Source of the DNA: Cryptomeria japonica
Taxonomy: Eukaryota > Streptophyta > Pinopsida > Cupressales > Cupressaceae
DNA length: 64,000 nt
Direction: 5' to 3'
NCBI RefSeq assembly: GCF_030272615.1
Contig: NC_081415.1
Span: 417,851,757 to 417,915,756, forward strand
Of this stretch, positions 32,080 through 45,080 are shown piece by piece (position 1 is the stretch's first letter; each line of letters opens with the position of its first letter). The notes beneath the pieces are model-generated. The model was not told the DNA's origin. It searched no databases and saw only the letters and a program-made list of their open reading frames with translations. The position numbers and the translations under genes were made by a program.

Positions 32080-32094
32080 AAAGTGGGGGCTAAA
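32080..32094 (+). promoter_or_regulatory. Polypurine tract, element A
   Basis: AAAGTGGGGGCTAAA sits directly before the 3' LTR. Element C has AAAGTGGGGGCAAAA at the same place on the minus strand (39649-39664), supporting relatedness. Confidence 0.8.
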
Positions 32095-33696
32095 TGTAGC
32101 GTCGTAAATTGTACGCACTTGCTAGGGTGGTACAATTTCACACCTTGTTTAGCACCCGCCTTGGCGCATTTTGCATTTTGCATTGCATTCCCCCTTTAGC
32201 ACTTAATTAATTAAATTAATTAGGTCTAAGGTTCTATTTTATCATCTCCCATATCATAAAGTTGGGCCCTTTTCATTAAAGTGTGCCCCTTTCATTTTAT
32301 TCTTCCAATACATCATTTAATCAAAAACCCTAATTAGGTCCTATTTTGAACTTGGGGGCTTGATTTCGGGGGTCAAAACATCTCGAAATCACCTGTAACT
32401 TCGGGATTCGCTCTAAAATCATCATATCCAACGGCCCTGAAAATTTGGTGAAAAGTTGTCGAGACCATGGCGCCCGGAGTGCACATGGTCCCGGACATTT
32501 TTCCCGAAATTTTAGGAGCGCGATCCAATCATAAAATAAAGCTTAACCCCAAGAAATTGGCGGGAGATTCAATCTCTAGGTCGGCCTAAAGTTAAAATTA
32601 AGACCTAGGGTTTCATATATAAGAGCTCTCTTTCTTCATTTGAAAGGATCCGAATTTTTGGTTTCAAGGGCCTTCTACGCAGCGAAAGAGGAGATCTTTG
32701 AAGACTTCAACAACATTCAAACATCCATCCATCAAGCATTCATCAAATTCATTCATCCATTTAGGGCTTTGAAGACATTGAAGAGCAATAGGGGGTCACC
32801 GACTGAAGATTGGCTTGTACCCCTCCCTTGGGGTTGGGTATGATTTCATGTTGTTTTCATGTCTTTGCATAAGCCTCATTATATCATTTGTATTCATGCT
32901 TTAGATCACTTTGCATCTTGATGTAGAGCATTTACTTTGTCAATTACAAGCAATTAGGGTTTACTTTCTAGGTTGCTCTAGCTTGCTTACTTGCATTTTA
33001 GGATCTTGCACACACACAAGGTCTGCACACACACTACTTTTACAATACAACTTGGCTATTCGTGGAGGTGGAAATCACCAAAGCGGGGGTTTGACTAAGG
33101 CAAAACCCTATATAGCCGCCTACAACCCTTTTCAGATATAAGTGCAGATTTCCGAATTCGAAGGACGTCGCAAGTTGCAGATCCGATGGAAGCGGACCGA
33201 GACAGAACTTCACACCAAATTCCAACCCAGAAGACTAGGATAGGGGCATGGGGCGCCCTAGTCCTGCCAGGACAGGGGCGCTGGGCGCCCTGGTCCTTCT
33301 GTCAGACAGCAGTTTCAGGAGCAGTTTCAGGAGCAGAATCTGGACAGTGGCACCCGCGCCCCCATCCCGAACATTTTCACTCAGATTTTAACTCCGAGTA
33401 TGCATTTGCATTCTTGTCTTGTCCTTGTGTTTACAGCTTTCCATTGTTTAGTTTCAATTCTGCAATCTTGTTAGTAGTTCATACTTACACTTTAGGGTTA
33501 ATAGTTGAACTTGCATCATTCTATCTATCATTTGCAACAAAGGAATAGAAATCCTAATAGGTAGCCCGTGGCTCTCTCTTCCACAAAAAGAAGTAGCCAA
33601 TTGTGTGATACCTCTAGGCTCTTTCGTATTCCACGAATGTGTGTCAAAAGGTAGGATTAGGGCATGTTATCCTAGTCTCGCTTTTTCTCCTACACA
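32095..33696 (+). mobile_element. Element A 3' LTR
   Basis: 1,602 bp, same ends and internal order as the 5' LTR. In the second dyad (33233-33263) the arms are GACTAGG/CCTAGTC instead of GACCAGG/CCTGGTC in the 5' LTR, so both arms changed together. Confidence 0.95.
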
Positions 33697-33701
33697 ATTA
33701 A

Positions 33702-35230
33702 TAATTACCATTATTAGTATTAACAATTTAAATATTTAATTCCTTAAGATATATTTATTTATATTATATACACATTGGCAAGGTTAATGCATGTTGGACA
33801 TTATTCTTTGAAGTTTTATCCATCAAGATTGTTTGAAACTACCATTTGGTTATTTTACCATATCAACGAACAACATGCATATTTACATTACTTGTAAAAC
33901 TAACATGTTAGAAGGTGATTAAATGATGGATTGATTGATCCTTCACCAATATGGACCAATTCCTACTCCATTGGATAATAAGTCATGAATGGCATAGAAG
34001 GAGGAGATAAAACTTGTATAGAATCATTAGAACTAAACTAAACTCACATAAAATCATAGATTTATATTGCATGTAATAGATATATTTAATAATGCATAAC
34101 TGGAAGTACTAATACCCACATGAAACAAAGGAATAAAAATCACAACACATTTGCAATTCATGAGGCACTATTACACACCATCAAACACTTGTTATAATTA
34201 TGTCATCAAATGTGGCAAGAAGAAATATATAACTATGATTATAATGTTTCCTTGAATCTTAGCAAATAGTCATGAAGACACAGAGTTACATGAACATACA
34301 TTACAATAATTTTCCTACACTATTACAAGCCATATTCCTTCATGTGCAACTTAGACAAGCGTCATTTGATGTCCTAGAACAATCTACAAATTCAACTTGA
34401 CCAAAAAAATGGCTCAGTGACCAACCCCTCAAAATGAATCAAAACCCCCTTTTTAAGCATCTAGAGTTTTCTCTAGAAAAACACACTATAATAGTTTGAA
34501 ATAAATAGTAGATGCCCAACATTGAATATTAGTTATAAATAATGGGTCAAAGATGACTAATACACACCAAAAGGAAGGGACTCGAGAAAAAATGTCACTT
34601 TAGATTCAAGTCTCAACAAATTTCACATCAGTCTATATAATTATAATTTAAGCATCCAAAAATAAAAGACCAATCATTTGAAAAAATACAAGAGATAACA
34701 AAAAATCATGACTTATGTATATCAATCATATGATTCAACCTAGTTGCAAAATTGTAGGCCACTAGAACAATTCTACAAATCTAAAGATTATTAAAAATAA
34801 AAAACAAAATGAGAGCACTCAATTTGTAGAATTAATGTAAATGGACATACCTAGTACAATTTAATATAAAAATGAGTATGACTAATCCTAGACAAATAGA
34901 AGAGAAAGCAATTAATACCTCAAATGTGTGAGGGTATCTTTGTTTTTTATTGTTGCTAAAAGTTGGCATGAAAATGGACTTATTCATTTGACACAAAAAC
35001 ACTCACCAATTTGATCTATAGTGGAGAGAATACATTCTTTGATTGTATATTTAATGCAAATGCATATTACTTGGGATGAATTTGAATGACCAAAATATAT
35101 AGGTGATAATTATTAGTTCTCTTTCAAAGCGACAAAACATAACAATTGTCATGGCGATTCTAAGAAAATATTTTCATAGATACATTATATAACCATTATC
35201 GATCATATTTCATCCAACACATAGTGTAAA
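33702..35230. other. No recognisable gene
   Basis: A+T-rich flank of element A, continuous with the sequence before 25042. No coding signal on either strand. Confidence 0.5.
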
Positions 35231-35258
35231 TTTTTTTTCGTTGAGCTACAATTCATAT

Positions 35259-35331
35259 GGACAAACTAGGACTCAAACATAGAACCTTCCATTTTTTTGT
35301 TGGAGTACTCTACTAATTGAGCTACCGATCC
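35259..35331 (-). pseudogene. tRNA-like sequence (tRNA pseudogene or SINE head)
   Basis: The 73-nt minus strand folds roughly as a cloverleaf. It has a D arm GCTC-AATTAGTA-GAGT, an anticodon arm CTCCA/TGGAA with an A-rich loop of about 9 nt, and a T arm CTATG-TTTGAGT-CCTAG with one mismatch. The acceptor ends GGATCGG/TTTGTCC pair at about six of seven positions with two G-U pairs. TAGCTCAATTAGTAGAG matches an A box and GTTTGAGTCC a B box. The expanded A-rich anticodon loop argues against a working tRNA. A short tail ending in CAACGAAAAAAAA follows, so a SINE is possible. Confidence 0.55.
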
Positions 35332-35344
35332 CTCTTTGATCAAC

Positions 35345-35935
35345 TCATTATCGATCTAGATGCGACTTGTTGTCTACACCTTTTATACTTTAAAAAAGAA
35401 CAAAATACAATATATCAAACAATCTAACTCAACACTAGATCACACAACAATCTCTCAAACTTAAAAACTCTATATTAAGATATACCCACACTAGAAAACA
35501 TATGTCATGAAGTTTAACCCTTCCTTTCCATAGAAATAGATCATTTGACCCATAGTGCAACATCTCACTATCGATTTCAATTGCATAGGCCTACTATTTG
35601 TCTCTACTAATAATATCATCATCTACGATAAAATGCCAGCCTACACACTTGTCAATTATCGATCTGAATATGACTTATTTTCAACACCAACTTTAAAGAA
35701 GAATAAAATAGAACCATGAAAGACATCAAACGATCTAACTCAACACTAGATCACACAACAATCTCTCAAACTTAAAACTCTATCTTACGATAAACCCACA
35801 CTAGAAAACGCCTATCATGAAGCCTCAACCCTTCCTTTGTTTAAAAATAGATCCTTTAGCCCATGGTACAACATCTCACTATCAATGTCAATTGCATGGG
35901 CCTGGCATTTGTCTCTACTAATAATAATACCATTC
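35345..35935. repeat. Tandem duplication, unit about 305 bp
   Basis: ATTATCGATCT starts at 35347 and 35656. The following blocks recur in order: CTAACTCAACACTAGATCAC, ACAATCTCTCAAACTTAAA, CCCACACTAGAAAAC, AACCCTTCCTTT, CATCTCACTATC and TTTGTCTCTACTAATAATA. The copies are perhaps 80-85% alike. Confidence 0.88.
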
Positions 35936-37070
35936 ACCTCATGTTTATTGCCTTTGGAAAAAGAAAAGCAGTCCACCACAAAATGCTAATGGTGCACCCA
36001 CAAGCTTAATATGATATGCCAATTGTTTCCAGATTGAAAGCAATTGGAAATGACAAACAGATTTTGATCTTAACACAGAATGACTTGTGGAAGTCTCATG
36101 AACGACGACATAACATTAATCTGATACATTACTGCAAAAGAGATTTTAAAATTGAAATATAATTGAACGTTTGGGCACACACCAATGAATTCTAACAAAG
36201 ACTAGGATTACACGAGCTATAGAATTGAATGAATTCTGATAATGGCTATGTTTCCTTCTAATAAAAAACTCTGCGAGATAGAAATAAAATCACAAGGAAA
36301 AGAACCCATGAAAGAATCTCAAGGTACAAATTTGTTTGGCGACTAATGATGCTCAACAACCCTGAACCCTCTACCATAATTGAAGTTATGCAATGCTATA
36401 CAAAATGCGGTGTGAAGGCATTACAGTTCTTAGCTCATCAATGGGATATATTTTGAATTATCGAAAGAATTTTAAAGTGATTATCATTTTTTTCTTTTAT
36501 TAAAATTTTTTCTTTCTTAAAGATCTAAAATATTTTGTCTTGTTAAATTATATTTTCATACAAGATACTTTGTAAATTGTCAACTATTACCTTAATTTGA
36601 ACCTCCAATTGAGCTAAAGGCATGAAGATAGAACTAACTCTAGTAATTCTTGGTGTCTAAGACCAACCTTGAAAAGATGCTCAGTTTGAAAAAAAATCAA
36701 ACAACCCATTAAATTTTTCTTCTTACAGCACCTTGTTGTCTTTACCAAAAGGTGAAGACAACCTTTGTTGCACTGAGGAGACAACATGTGCTATCATGCC
36801 TTTGATTATTTATCCCAAAAAGGTTGGTTGATAGTTACCTTTGAGGAGCCTTGTCCTTATTAAGAATCTCATTACTTTTCATTGCAATGGCCCTTTGGTT
36901 ATCAATGCCTATAGTGTTGAGCTTATGATTTGATATATCATATAACTATTTTACAATTTTTGGCTTGATTCATCTTGGGGGCTAGACATTCTAGGACCTT
37001 ATTGATCCAAGATTTTACCTATATTGTGAGAACCTCTATAAAGTCAATGAATTTTAATGTAGAATTTAGT
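35936..37070 (-). repeat. Dispersed repeat, copy 1, with coding relic on the minus strand
   Basis: Matches 54310-55520 in the same orientation over about 1.1-1.2 kb, with indels. On the minus strand near 36570-36625 it encodes SIFMPLAQLEVQIK and DNLQSILYENI; copy 2 encodes SIFMPLVQLEVQIK and DNFQSNLYENI, so protein sequence is retained. Upstream on the minus strand (37100-37500) a heptad-like, Glu/Lys-rich stretch (KKLEEIEKERV, NTLKDQVDNDRKMITSYEY) with stops continues the relic. I do not recognise the protein. Confidence 0.65.
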
Positions 37071-38535
37071 TTTTTAGCCATCCCTAAGATCCCAATCCAA
37101 TTGAAGCATATAATTCATTGATAAGGATCAAATAAACCCCATTCTTTTAATTAGTCTTTTGGACATCCTCCTTAAGCTATTGAATTTGATACTCATATGA
37201 TGTAATCATTTTTCTATCATTGTCTACTTGGTCCTTTAGTGTATTTGTTGAAACCTTGATATCACTCGATTTCACCTTCAACAAATAGGTTCTCTAATAT
37301 TAATTTCTTAGTATCACAAAGCTCACTAACATTTTGGTGCAAGGTAGCAACTTCTACAACTCTTTCCTTCTCAATTTCTTCTAACTTCTCAAGCCTCTAT
37401 CTATAGCCTTCCAAGTAACTTTCAACTTATCAAATTCCACTTATAGGATCTAGACTTCTTCTTTCTCTACTTGGATTTCACTTTAAACCTTAGTTTTGAG
37501 CATTTTATTGAAATAAAGTAACACAGTGCTAATGAGATTAATCTACATTTTTCAAGCTTATAGTTGACATTAATAAACATATGTAACTATTTTTTGAATT
37601 TCATCCACAAGTTCAATTCTATCATTAATTTGGACTTCTTTTAAACTCACTCCTACAACATTGACTTTTTTATCTTTCTCTCATCTAACCCCATGATTTT
37701 TTCACTATTGGCTTCATATGTGAAAACATGAATGATTGATATGTGGGATTGGATTGTGATCTCATTCTCTTTTATGTAGGTGCAATATTAATATTTCTTT
37801 TCCTATTCCTCATTTTTACCTCATAACCTTACCATTCTAGTTGTATTTGCTAATATAACTATGCAAGAGAACTTATAAGAGCACTAAAAATGGGAGAATG
37901 TAGGGGAATCATGTGGATAATTTATTTTCTTTATGGGTGCTATGATTAGCCTCACTAGAAATAGAGATTCAATCATTATGGTAGAGGGAGAAAAGGAGGT
38001 AGACTTGGAGAGGATTCCTATATTTGTCGATTTAAAGGTAAGGATTTCTAAGAAGACAAGAGAATCCAAAGAGTTAGTTAATGAAAGAGTTATAGGAAGA
38101 ATAGGAGAATTTTTTCAATCATAGTTATAAGCCTCGAAGTGAGTAGAGGTTGTGCAAAGAATGGAGTGGTTCACACACTTGGTCTTGAAATGGACGGGGA
38201 CATGAAAGAAGACATGATATCTAGAGTATCAAACAATGTTAATGGATACGTGGCAAGGCTATCCAATGACACTAGGATAGATCATGAGACAACAAAAAAT
38301 GGGGATGTTTACAAAGCCTATAAAATAATAGGTCATATATAACCTAATCTAGATGATGCAAGTTGACTTGAAGAAATAGGTAAAAGGGTGCTTGGCTCCA
38401 TATAGCTAGTCTCAAGCATGGTAAGTGTGAGAGTTGTGACATGTATTATCTAGTAGATCTAACAATAGGGATGAGAGATGGATAATATTTTTGACAAACT
38501 AGAGGAATAATATATAGACTTGGGGTGTTTGTAGT
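37071..38535. other. Coding-relic flank, then no gene
   Basis: The 37100-37500 part continues the coiled-coil-like minus-strand relic described for copy 1. From 37500 to 38535 I see only short frames, such as 37933-38124 on the plus strand (IIMVEGEKEVDLERIPIF), which I cannot assign. Confidence 0.4.
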
Positions 38536-39648
38536 TGTAGAGGACGAGATTTGTCACCCTCAAGGTGATCAACCCCAAGGGACAAATCTACCTTCACTCT
38601 ACCTCACTTATACTGGCGTTAAAGGTGAACCAGGGGATACTAAGCACATGATAAGATAAATGACTAACAAACAGAGTTCCTGAATGACCATGATAAGTTT
38701 TTCCCAAGGACGAGTACATGGAACTAGGACGCCAGCGGCACGTTATCATCCTGTACAGATAGAGTACAAAGACCGTATGGAAATGATAGATGTGATTCTA
38801 CTATTAAGTAAATGATGTAAATGACAAGCTAAGATAAAAGCATAGAATGCAAAGTACTAGAATGAAGTGAGAAAAAGAAATGAGGGAAGCTCACAACTGG
38901 TCCATGATTGAAGCCTCCTGAAAGATGATCGCCTTCCCACAACTATAAACCTACACACAAACAAACGGAGGAAAATGTTGGGGGTTGTCTTTAGAGGTCT
39001 GCCTCAGTCAAACCCTTGTCTTGGTGTTTCCACCTCCACGAACAACCCAAATAATAGCAATGGTGGAGAAACATTTGATAAAAATAAATGCAAACAAGCA
39101 AGATAATAGATAAACTAGATAGAAATGATAAACATGCAAATAAATGAAGAGAAAGAACTCCCCTTCAACACTCAACAAAACAACACCATGAACTTTGTAA
39201 GAAGTTGTGATAATGGTGGCCTTCGAATGTTGGAAAAACCTGTGAAGGATGAAGAATTAGATGCCAAGAGCTCAAGAAGTCTCAAAATGATTAAGAAGTC
39301 CCTAAAAAGTCTAGAAACATGAAAGATATAGCCTCCCAGGCGAATCTCGATGTTGGTGGTTGTGGACAGAGGCATTACGAACTCTTCCTAGCAAAAGCGT
39401 AATGCTCAAATGGCCACCTACGAGTTGATAGATTCGCAGAACACGACCATGGTGTGTGGATGTATCCACGACACACTAGAGTCCCATGCTCAATTAGTCA
39501 ACATGGTCTCTAGAAGCCAAGTTCTAAGTTGACAAAGCGATCCATATCGATAAAAGGACAAAATATGACGATGCATGATCTCCATCGACTTGGAGCAAAG
39601 ATGCTTATTTGATGCAGAATTGCACGAGATGCAATTTACGAAATTACA
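38536..39648 (-). mobile_element. Element C 3' LTR
   Basis: On the minus strand it starts TGTAATTTCGTAAATTGC and ends CGTCCTCTACA. The transcribed box GGAGGTGGAAACACCAA, followed by GGGTTTGACTGAGGC, lies at 39001-39036 in minus orientation, as in element A. CCATG/CATGG (39484-39506) is a weak counterpart of the promoter dyad. Confidence 0.85.
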
Positions 39649-39664
39649 TTTTGCCCCCACTTTA

Positions 39665-42600
39665 GCTAGCATATCTTTGTCGAGAAATGTGAAGCTAAAG
39701 TATAGAGAGATGATATCAAGATTTGCGAAGAGGGATCAACATTCGTTGATCAAAAAAAGTTACCCCTAGCTAGATAACTTGAGATAGAGGTAAATTTTGC
39801 TAAGCTATTTCATGACAAACACATCGGTTGTAGTCCCACGTGTTAGACGAAAAAGCGATTAGACATTGAATAGATAAGATAGGTTAATATAGCTTAATAG
39901 AAACAAACCCCACTTAATGGAGGAAAACCCTTATTATGAAAGATAAGGAATAGCAGTTTCCATGATGAAAGAGATAGTGTCAGTATGGTTAGCAAAGTCT
40001 TTTATGCTAGACAACCATAGGATAGGGCAACAATTTTCAAGATTTCGCCGATATGGGTAGCATGTTGTATTATACTAGATAGCCATACAATGGGGTGAGA
40101 CTTCACTGACATGAATAGAAAAATGCTAGATGGTCATGTGATTGTGCGATATTTGGTCGACATGAATAGAAAAATGCTAGATAGTCATGTAATTGGGCGA
40201 TTGTAGATTGATTTGATAAGTAGTGGATTGGCCCCCACAAAAGGCGACAAGATAAAAAGAATAGATCGAGTGGTTTGGCCCCCACCAAGGAAAACAAGAA
40301 TGCTATGCTATGCTAAATAGATACAAATGCCAAATGCAAATGATGTAGATATGATAACCCCCCCTTAAAATGGTATACACATAAGGCATGTCATTATAAG
40401 GAGAAAAAATGATGTGGCACATTAACATAGCGAGATGTTTCCATGGAATGTCATCTTCAACGGATGATACATAAGACCCACAATATCAACAAAGATGCAA
40501 GAGCACAGGGGGGTCTGATTATTTGGTGTCAAAACCCATAGCAGGGAGAGAAAATATGTAATATAACTACAGATGGATGTTTTATCATAATGCCAAAGTT
40601 CTTGGATCTTAGGAAGAGCACATGAAGACAAAGAGAAAAATAAATATTTGGGTCAACATAGAAGAAGGCCGAAATTCCTCCAATGCTTTGCATTGTCCCT
40701 AAATATCAAAAAGAGAGATATGATAAATAGAAGTAGATAACAGATAGAAGTTGGTGCAGGAGCACCTAGTCTTGAGTGCAATTTCTTAATTTTGGTGTGA
40801 TTGTTCATAGTTTGGTTTTGGATGATGAATAAGAGTCTTCTCATAGGTCCTCATATGTTTTCAAAGTTTCTTGATAGGTTGAATGTCCATAGGACAATGC
40901 ATTTGCTCAATTTTGGCTTGTAAGCCCTTGTAAGCCTATAATGGCATAATCTTGCATTTTGTTGTAAAATGACTTGAATAGCCTTGTTTGGAATTGGGAC
41001 ATGTTCAAGTAATGGTTTTTATTCATCCTAGATGTTTTAGAGAAGGAAACCAAGCATGTAAAGCAAAAATGCACTTTTTTGCAAATGTTGTCAAAGTTGC
41101 TTGACAACTTTTTGCAACGTTGAGCAACATTTTGCATTTTTGAGAAAAGGGTCGGTTAGGAGATCGATGGTGAGTTAGCTAGGACAAAAATGGAATATAA
41201 ATGCCCAAAGAATGAATGTAATAAGGTTGTTGAACACCTGGAGTAGATTGGAATACAAATTGGAGACCATTTTTGAGTTTTTACCTTGTATTTTTCAAGA
41301 ATTAGAGCACCAGTCCATACTTAATGGATTGATTGCATTGATGTTCTTTGCTTGTTGTTTCGTACATGTTCTTTTAGTGCTCAGGAAGAATTTTGGTTAG
41401 TTTTATTGCAGGTTTGAATTGAGTTTTCAATTTTGCAAGCTATCGGCCTGAGTAAGGGTTTGAGAGGCCCAAACATGGTTCAAGCTTGAAATCCTTTGAG
41501 TTATTCTTAATAACCCTTGGGACTCGATCCATGAAAAATTTGTACAATTTAAATAGCCTTTATTTTCCTTTGGAGGTTGTTTAAAGGCCAATGAGCATCA
41601 TTTCCTAGGTGAGCTCAGTCATAGCCCGGTTAGGAAATGAATGAGATTATGCAAGTGTTTGCAAGAATGAGCAGGGTTGGAGTTGCAGAGTAAATGGAAT
41701 GAACAAGTGAGGTGTGGCAGAGCATATGTGCGATTTTGGAGGTGTGGCAGATAATGGAAGACACCTAACCCCTAGAAAAAGACCAAAACAAGCCTTAAAC
41801 CCTCTAAAACAAGCGTTTCTCGGGTTCCGTACCTATACGGTCAAACTAAGAATCCTCACTTCATAAATTGGAGATTGCTTCCAAAAGGGTACTCTGATCA
41901 CCTAGGAGTTTGTGTGGGTCTTTAGAGAAATTGTGAGAAAATCCACAAAAACCGGCTAGGTAGGGCTAATTGGGGGCTCTAAGGCTACTAGGCCTAGAAA
42001 CTAGGGAAAGGAAGTAGTGATGGGAAAAAGAACCAAACCCCTACTCAAAACCAGTTGATCACTCTTGGAAAACATCAAGAACACTTACTTCAACCTCTAC
42101 AAACATTTATTAAGAGCTTGAGAGTGGAAGGTTGGATTTACTCCTCTGAATCGCAACCATGCCTGAGCAATTAGTGAGCACATCTTGATTGGGAGCACTC
42201 CTAGAGAGTTGAGGTGCTTAAATTGATTAGTAGACCAGACGAACAAAGAAAGGAGCCCACTAATAAACATTTGACTACCCTTAGACAAGGAATTAACTCT
42301 CTTTGAGGTTACCTCCCCATCAGAAGTTTTACGACAAAAAGTCTCATGTATCCAAGAACCTACAGAGTAACTTAGGTCCTCAAGGAGAGCACAACAAATA
42401 AAGATAGTCAACCTCTGATTTCCAAGCACAAACAAAGTAACTTGGGTCCTCTGGGAGGGAACAAACATGTAAAACAAGCATGGGGAAACACAATCATGAA
42501 CACACACTATGCTACAAGATAAAGGAAGATAGTGCCCTAGAACCCCTCAACGATCAGGCCATCATCCTCCCAATCCTGATGATATGGGGAAGGAGGACAA

Positions 42601-43461
42601 GATCAAAGAAGAAAAATTGCAAGGGAAACACCAAGCACCTCACCAACAGTGAGGGCAAGGGATGAGATTGAGCCATCATCGACATCCACAGTCTTGGAAG
42701 AGGCAAGGGTCAACGATCTCGTGAACATCATAGACAATGTTAGGATATCCTCAAGAGAGTCAAACAAGCATTCCTCATAGAGGAAGTAGGTGACTCGGGT
42801 TGAGGAGATGAAATAGGAATTGGACTGCCAGCCTTGACGAGAGGGGCAGTGACGAACTTAGGAGAAGGTGGGGCCTTATCAACCACACAAACAGAAACAG
42901 GCACTAAATCAAGCACTAAAGAAGATAGAGAGATTAGAGAGATTCATACCTGAGTTGATTTCCGCCAAAAAAACTCCAGAACGAGGCCCGCTCAAACTTA
43001 TGTTTAGGTTGGGTAAGAGGCACAAGCCGCCTATCAATCATAGCCGCTTGGAGGACCCCAGGAAAGCTCTGATGAAGAAGCGGTTATGGAACAAGAGGGC
43101 CAGACAAAGCGGCACTAGACACCACCTGTGTGTGCAACATATCCAAAGGTTGGGATAATGGAGGAACATACGACAATGAGGTGATAAGGGGTGGCTCCAA
43201 GGCAGGAGTGATGAAGACCTACACTTGTTTAAGGGGTGGTTAATTGATAGGCCCCGACACAACCAGAAGCAATACTGAAGATGATACATGAGATAGAATA
43301 TCATAAGAGATAGGAGCTAATACGACAAGAACGGGTGTCGAAGGTCAATAGCGCTTAAGATCAAACACACGCTAATTGGGAAAAAGATGAGGACTAGGAA
43401 CCGAAGCTCGAGAGGAATGAAAAGCATCATTCTCCATAGGAGAGGTCTCTGAAACCGTGTT
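39665..43461. other. Interior of element C without recognisable coding
   Basis: This 3.8 kb is where pol should be, but neither strand shows RT or integrase motifs. The minus strand at 42700-43300 has a Pro/Ser-rich stretch (APPSPKFVTAPLVKAGSPIP) that may be a polyprotein linker or captured sequence. The remainder is unassigned. Confidence 0.5.
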
Positions 43462-44045
43462 TGATGTAGGAGCATCTGGTGATGTAAGGGCAATCTTGCA
43501 TCACCTAAAAATATTTTTATTTTCTGTTGTAGTTTATGGATTTTCCCTTTCTTATTTCTGCAACTTATTCTTAGTCAAATTTGAATCCCTTAGAGGCTTC
43601 GGATGAGCCCATAAATTGGTATTATCATTGAAAATCCAACAGTTAGATCAAAAGTTATAGTTGTCGAAAGTTGGACAATTATTTTTCAAAAAGTTTCTAG
43701 TAATCAAATTTGGCTTCAGTGAAATAATGCAGTTTCTTGTTTTGGCACTAGTTAGTCTGCCAAGTTTCTATTGCAAATGTAATCTTAGCTCCTAAGGAAA
43801 GAAAGTCTATTTAAGAATCATCTTTGAGGAAAATAGTTTAGTTTTTGAGAGCTTTAGAGTTGGGAGATTGTATTGTGGGAAGGCTATTTTCTAGAATCTA
43901 TAAGTTGCATGTGTGGCAGCCTATGAGGTTTTAATCCTCTGAAATTGTAATGCATGTAGTGCATGTTGGTTGCAACTAATAATAAAATTTCTCTTTTGTT
44001 TCTCAATTTTTGCATTTTTATGTTTCTCGGGTTGTTCCCTCATCA
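43462..44045 (+). mobile_element. Solo LTR, relative of the LTR at 669-1518
   Basis: Starts TGATGTAGGAGCATCTGGTG and ends TTCCCTCATCA. The flanks GTGTT (43457-43461) and ATGTT (44046-44050) match at four of five bases, a likely target-site duplication. There is no primer site or coding after it, unlike the copy at 669, so it is a solo LTR inserted in element C. Confidence 0.78.
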
Positions 44046-44109
44046 ATGTTGGGGATAGGAGAAGGTCCAATTGATGAAACAGGAGGTTCATCTCAAAGAG
44101 ACATGACAT

Positions 44110-45080
44110 TCATAGCAATAGGCACCCTACCTCATTTCGCTTGAGCAGCAGCTGGAGGAGAAAAGGGTCCCGAAATGGACTATGAAACAAGAGAAAGCCG
44201 TGACGAATGAACATGAGAAGAATGCTTCGCTTTCTCATATCGAGAAGGCCAAGGATATCAACCATGATCAAGAACTTGAAGGGAGGGCGGGTCGTAGACG
44301 TTGACAACATGGTTGTCTTTCCCTTGTCTTCACTAGGTGTAGTCACAAGAACATAAGACACCACTAGAGTCTGCGTAGTCTTGGGTAGATAAGGATGTCT
44401 ATTAAAAGGAACGGGCTTAGCCTCAGCCCCTGATGATGAAGGGGCATAAGGCACTACCCACTCCAATACAGGAATAGACGAAGCAGAGGTTAATGCAGAA
44501 AGATGCAAATAATAGCCAAGATGGACCGATTTAGGGGTCAAATCCCCCATCTTATACTGATAATATGCATGATACATCAAGTCATCACAAGGAAGAATTG
44601 GCCCGACCAGAGAAAACCAAAAATAATCTAGTGAAAAATCCCCATGGGCTACCTGGGGTCGATATCCAGTATTCTTGATGACATGCACCTAACCCTAATG
44701 AGGAAACTTTAGGCACTTATGAATCACTAAAGGGACCGCATCCATAGCAATCAACTAGCGAATAACTAGTTTGAATCAAAGCAGGTCTGATTCAGGGATG
44801 ATCACAAATGTAGATAACAAATCCTTGGGTCCCACAAGGACCGTCAAGGTGATACTACCCAAAGGAGAAAGAGACAGTACATTATGTGTTCTCAAAGTTG
44901 CACGACACTCATCATATCTTAGCCTATGTCATCCATTGACAAACAAGGTTTCCTCTATGATGACATCGACTCTAGATGAAGGGTCAACTATCACACCTAT
45001 AATAGTTTGACCATTGAGCTTCGCAGGGATGTACAGAGGAGTAGGCTCTCCACAATATGAGGCATCCAAAAGGGTGAATG
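44110..45080 (-). pseudogene. Element C retropepsin and downstream linker
   Basis: At 44930-45060 the minus strand reads YIPAKLNGQTIIGVIVDPSS then RVDVI. This is the start of a gypsy retropepsin, but D-P-S-S replaces the D-x-G-S active site, so it is inactive. About 50 residues on, VIHKCLKFPHQGQVHVIKNT (near 44670-44725) matches the end of the protease domain in plant gypsy polyproteins (family V-P-S-x-x-H-x-x-x-K-F). The 192-codon frame 44110-44688 continues with YFWFSLVGPILPCDDLMYHA, a linker of the same polyprotein. Several stops interrupt it. Confidence 0.65.

Larger units (their letters stand above)
25042..33701 (+). mobile_element. Complete RT-less gypsy-derived LTR element ('element A')
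   Basis: Bounded by a 5-bp target-site duplication ATTAA (25042-25046 and 33697-33701). It has two LTRs (25047-26644, 32095-33696), a primer-site-like stretch, two open frames, a 1.9-kb structured noncoding tail and a polypurine tract. By eye the LTRs differ at roughly 33 positions, nearly all transitions, plus small indels, so they are about 98% identical. There is a retropepsin-like domain but no RT, RNase H or integrase and no recognisable gag capsid, so it must have moved with enzymes supplied in trans. Boundaries are firm; 'non-autonomous' is inference from missing domains. Confidence 0.95.
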
